DNA from: Burkholderiaceae bacterium
Lineage (GTDB): Bacteria; Pseudomonadota; Gammaproteobacteria; Burkholderiales; Burkholderiaceae
DNA: 7,725 nt
Direction: 5' to 3'
Assembly: GCA_947461335.1 (NCBI GenBank)
Contig: CANHLB010000076.1
Location: forward strand, 1-7,725
A program made the translations under genes and the position numbers. Every line of letters starts with the position of its first letter. The first letter of the stretch is position 1. Positions 6,054 through 7,725 of the stretch are shown here, one piece after another. The notes below the pieces were generated by a model, which saw nothing but the letters and a program-made list of their open reading frames with translations, did not search any database and was not told where the DNA came from.

Positions 6054-6716
6054 ATGATTACTGACTATTCTATCCAAGCTATCGCCATTAATGCGATTCC
6101 TCTGATTTTTGCTATCACCATCCATGAAGCAGCCCATGGCTATGCGGCCCGCAAATTTGGCGATAACACCGCCTATATGCTGGGCAGGGTCACCTTAAAC
6201 CCAGCTAAACATATAGATCCGGTGGGGACTATCTTGATTCCCCTGGCGCTGATATTGACGGGGTCCCCTTTTTTGGTGGGTTACGCCAAACCAGTGCCAG
6301 TGAACTTTGGGCGCCTAAATAACCCAAGAATCGACTCCATTTGGGTGGCTTTAGCTGGCCCAGGATCCAATTTCATTCAGGCAATAATTTGGGCAATATT
6401 TTGGGTCCTCTTGCTCGGTTTTGGTGTTCAAGAACCTTTCTTCACTTCGATGGCAAAAGCAGGCGTGATGTGGAATATTGGACTCTTAGTATTTAACTTA
6501 TTCCCATTGCCACCCTTAGATGGTGGGCGCATCCTCTCTAGCCTGTTACCAGCACGCGAATCCATTGCCTTGGGAAAACTAGAGCCCTGGGGCTTTTTTA
6601 TTGTTCTAGGTCTCGTTTTTACCGGAATTATTGGCAGCCTATGGATGGAACCCTTAAGTAGTTTTTTCTTGGGGATCATTAATTTGCTCATGATGCCTTT
6701 GAAGATGATCTTTTAG
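6054..6716 (+). CDS. Site-2 protease family (M50) membrane zinc metalloprotease
   Basis: This 220-aa polytopic inner-membrane protein is of the compact M50 (SREBP site-2 protease-like) type without PDZ or CBS domains. The zinc motif HEAAH lies at residues 24-28 in the first hydrophobic segment. The second family signature, NLFPLPPLDGGRIL, is at 148-161 with the third metal ligand Asp156. LAGPGSN at 100-106 is also typical, as is the AHGYAARKFGD segment after the zinc motif. These proteases cut substrates within the membrane; the substrate of this short bacterial group is unknown. The ATG at 6054 is the only usable start in its frame, because no ATG, GTG or TTG precedes it in the intergenic bases, though its Shine-Dalgarno is poor. 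A 67-base gap separates it from the cytochrome c' gene. All catalytic residues are present. Confidence 0.92.
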   Translation: MITDYSIQAIAINAIPLIFAITIHEAAHGYAARKFGDNTAYMLGRVTLNPAKHIDPVGTILIPLALILTGSPFLVGYAKPVPVNFGRLNNPRIDSIWVALAGPGSNFIQAIIWAIFWVLLLGFGVQEPFFTSMAKAGVMWNIGLLVFNLFPLPPLDGGRILSSLLPARESIALGKLEPWGFFIVLGLVFTGIIGSLWMEPLSSFFLGIINLLMMPLKMIF

Positions 6717-6775
6717 GCCAAGCAAAGAACTTTATTCTAGGATATTCTGCTTTTAAGCAAACTCACCCGATCATT

Positions 6776-6780
6776 GGAGA
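6776..6780 (+). promoter_or_regulatory. Ribosome binding site of the cytochrome c' gene
   Basis: GGAGA lies 3 bases before the ATG at 6784 (the GGAG core is 4 bases away). A second ATG follows immediately, so the start may be 6784 or 6787, a one-residue difference in the signal peptide only. Confidence 0.6.
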
Positions 6781-6783
6781 ACC

Positions 6784-7239
6784 ATGATGAAATTACAAAA
6801 GATTCTTTTAGCAAGTACAGCAACAGTCCTAACGATTAGCGCAGGCTTCGCTTTTGCTCAATTCCAAAAAGCTGAAGATGCGATTAAGTATCGTCAAAGC
6901 GCATTCACCGTGATGGCAAACTCCTTTGGGAAAATTAGCGCAGTAGTGAAAGGCGAGGCGCCTTACAACAAAGATGAAGTAGCTAGAAACGCAGCCATTG
7001 TTGCCATGATGTCTACCTTGCCATGGCAAGCATTTGGTCCTGGCACTGAAGGTGGTAAGGCCGAATCTGATATTTGGTCAAATAACGCTAAGTTCAAAGC
7101 CGCTTCTGAAAAGATGCAACTCGCTGTAGCAGATCTGAATAAAGCTGCCCAATCAGGTGACCTAGACAGTATTAAGAAGGCCTTTGGTGTTGCAGGCGCA
7201 AGCTGCAAAAATTGTCACGACGACTTTAAGAAGAAGTAA
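6784..7239 (+). CDS. Cytochrome c' (class II c-type cytochrome), secreted
   Basis: This 151-aa precursor has a signal peptide ending FAFA before Gln26, giving a 126-aa periplasmic mature protein. The single heme-binding motif CKNCH is at precursor residues 141-145, near the C-terminus as in class II cytochromes, and the four-helix fold is suggested by amphipathic stretches. Mature residues 1-16 (starting QFQKAEDAIKYRQSA) and the block LPWQAFGPGTEGG closely resemble the Achromobacter/Alcaligenes cytochrome c' as I recall it. Aligned to that protein, the distal heme residue (Leu16 there) is Phe16 here (precursor Phe41), and the proximal Arg124 is Lys. Cytochromes c' bind NO and CO at a five-coordinate heme and help resist nitrosative stress. 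The gene follows the M50 protease by 67 bases and converges, 18 bases apart, on a cytochrome b561-type gene that may supply electrons. Confidence 0.93.
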   Translation: MMKLQKILLASTATVLTISAGFAFAQFQKAEDAIKYRQSAFTVMANSFGKISAVVKGEAPYNKDEVARNAAIVAMMSTLPWQAFGPGTEGGKAESDIWSNNAKFKAASEKMQLAVADLNKAAQSGDLDSIKKAFGVAGASCKNCHDDFKKK

Positions 7240-7250
7240 TGCTTGAAGTC
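7222..7250 (+). terminator. Weak possible terminator hairpin at the end of the cytochrome c' gene
   Basis: GACTTTAAG (7222-7230) can pair with CTTGAAGTC (7242-7250) with one T-G wobble around an 11-base loop spanning the stop codon. The following bases (TTGCTACTTACTTTG) are only moderately T-rich and the stem is AT-rich, so this is a weak candidate. Confidence 0.2.
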
Positions 7251-7257
7251 TTGCTAC

Positions 7258-7276
7258 TTACTTTGTAATAAAGTAA
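7258..7276. other. Perfect 7-bp hairpin at the end of the cytochrome b561 gene
   Basis: TTACTTT (7258-7264) and AAAGTAA (7270-7276) form a perfect stem with a GTAAT loop, covering the last codons and stop of the minus-strand gene. It resembles the TTACTT...AAGTAA hairpin at 4501-4523, also at a convergent boundary. No T-tract follows it on either strand. Confidence 0.3.
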
Positions 7277-7725
7277 CCCACGACTACTGCAATAAGGCTC
7301 AAGAGTACTAAAGCCAATCCTCGTTGCAAGGCTCCATCCTTGGATGCACGACCCAAGTCAGAAGGCAAGTAACTTGCTTCCTCGCTTGGGTCGATTTCTT
7401 TATCACCACTGATCATTGGCTTAATCAGATCTTCGCCCTTAAACTTCCTGTAATAGAGGATGGCGGTAATGTGGATCGTAATTAAGGTATAGATCACGAC
7501 TTGATTGCCTTCGTGAATCTCAGATAAAAATGAAACTACCCAATTAGGAACATATTTTGCCAACGGTCCCTGAAAAGCGATCTCATCATCTACAAACAAG
7601 CCCGTGAGGACTTGCACACTCAGAACCAAAAGTAATGCAAATACCGATAGAGCCCCGATTGGGTTATGCCCCAAAACTCGTGGTGCTTTGCCTTGAAGAT
7701 AATTAAGAACACTTTCACGATTCGG
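7258..7725 (-). CDS. Cytochrome b561-type diheme membrane protein (partial, N-terminus beyond window)
   Basis: The C-terminal 155 residues of an inner-membrane cytochrome b of the b561/Ni-Fe-hydrogenase b-subunit family are present. The frame is open to the right edge with no stop. The fragment starts PNRESVLNYLQGKAPRVLGHNPIGAL, where GHNPxGAL is a family hallmark (His20 of the fragment). His71 in SEIHEG and His85 in TIHIT are further candidate heme ligands, and a final hydrophobic span with a short cytoplasmic-type tail ends the protein. The first membrane helix, with its usual FHW histidine, must lie outside the window. A TTG codon at 7672-7674 falls inside the conserved RVLGHNP block and is not a credible start. 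These proteins pass electrons between quinones and periplasmic c-type cytochromes, so the convergent cytochrome c' is a plausible partner. Confidence 0.88.
   Translation of the reverse strand, partial: PNRESVLNYLQGKAPRVLGHNPIGALSVFALLLVLSVQVLTGLFVDDEIAFQGPLAKYVPNWVVSFLSEIHEGNQVVIYTLITIHITAILYYRKFKGEDLIKPMISGDKEIDPSEEASYLPSDLGRASKDGALQRGLALVLLSLIAVVVGYFITK

Noticed and set aside
6717..6783. Promoter for the cytochrome c' gene (TATTCT at 6743-6748)
   Set aside because: A -10-like hexamer exists, but no acceptable -35 element is seen about 17 bases upstream, so I could not support it over read-through or an internal promoter.
7672..7674. TTG as start of a 138-aa cytochrome b protein
   Set aside because: It falls within the conserved RVLGHNP block, and the same frame continues upstream with family-like residues to the window edge. 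The gene is simply cut by the window.
1..7725. Mobile element, CRISPR array, tRNA or toxin-antitoxin pair
   Set aside because: No transposase, direct repeat array, cloverleaf sequence or toxin-like frame was seen. The two small genes are not adjacent in the overlapping way typical of such pairs and match no family I know.

Overview
The window looks like chromosomal DNA of a Betaproteobacterium in the order Burkholderiales, most likely Polynucleobacter or a close relative. This is inferred from the moderate GC content, very dense packing with short gaps, a Bug-type periplasmic solute receptor (a family expanded in Burkholderiales) and a cytochrome c' very close to the Achromobacter/Alcaligenes type. 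There is no mobile element, CRISPR array, tRNA or rRNA.

Region 1 (48-4487, + strand) is a tightly packed run of five genes that looks like one operon. In order they are an MmgE/PrpD-family lyase, a D-2-hydroxyacid dehydrogenase, two half-size ChrA-family membrane proteins overlapping by ATGA, and a secreted Bug/TctC-type solute-binding protein. The likely theme is capture, transport and oxidation or dehydration of an organic acid. The substrate cannot be read from the sequence. No TctA/TctB membrane partner for the receptor lies in the window.

Region 2 (4501-6025, - strand) is a four-gene run converging on region 1. In transcription order it holds a 55-aa Pro/Gly/Lys-rich protein, a 45-aa single-membrane-span protein, a class III extradiol (YgiD/DODA-type) dioxygenase and the fluoride channel CrcB. 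The two small genes start at GTG with strong ribosome binding sites and are easily missed. The two larger genes have no clear Shine-Dalgarno and start 8-9 bases after the preceding stop, which suggests translational coupling.

Region 3 (6054-7239, + strand) holds a membrane site-2-type M50 metalloprotease, diverging from region 2 with only 28 bases between start codons, followed by a secreted cytochrome c' (class II).

Region 4 (7258 to the right edge, - strand) is the C-terminal part of a cytochrome b561-type diheme membrane protein. It converges on the cytochrome c' gene and is a plausible electron-transfer partner for it.

The main points for a second look are a -1 slippery A7 tract that could fuse the two ChrA halves, the opposite charge bias of those halves, the two small genes, the heme-pocket substitutions in cytochrome c', and similar hairpins at both convergent gene ends.
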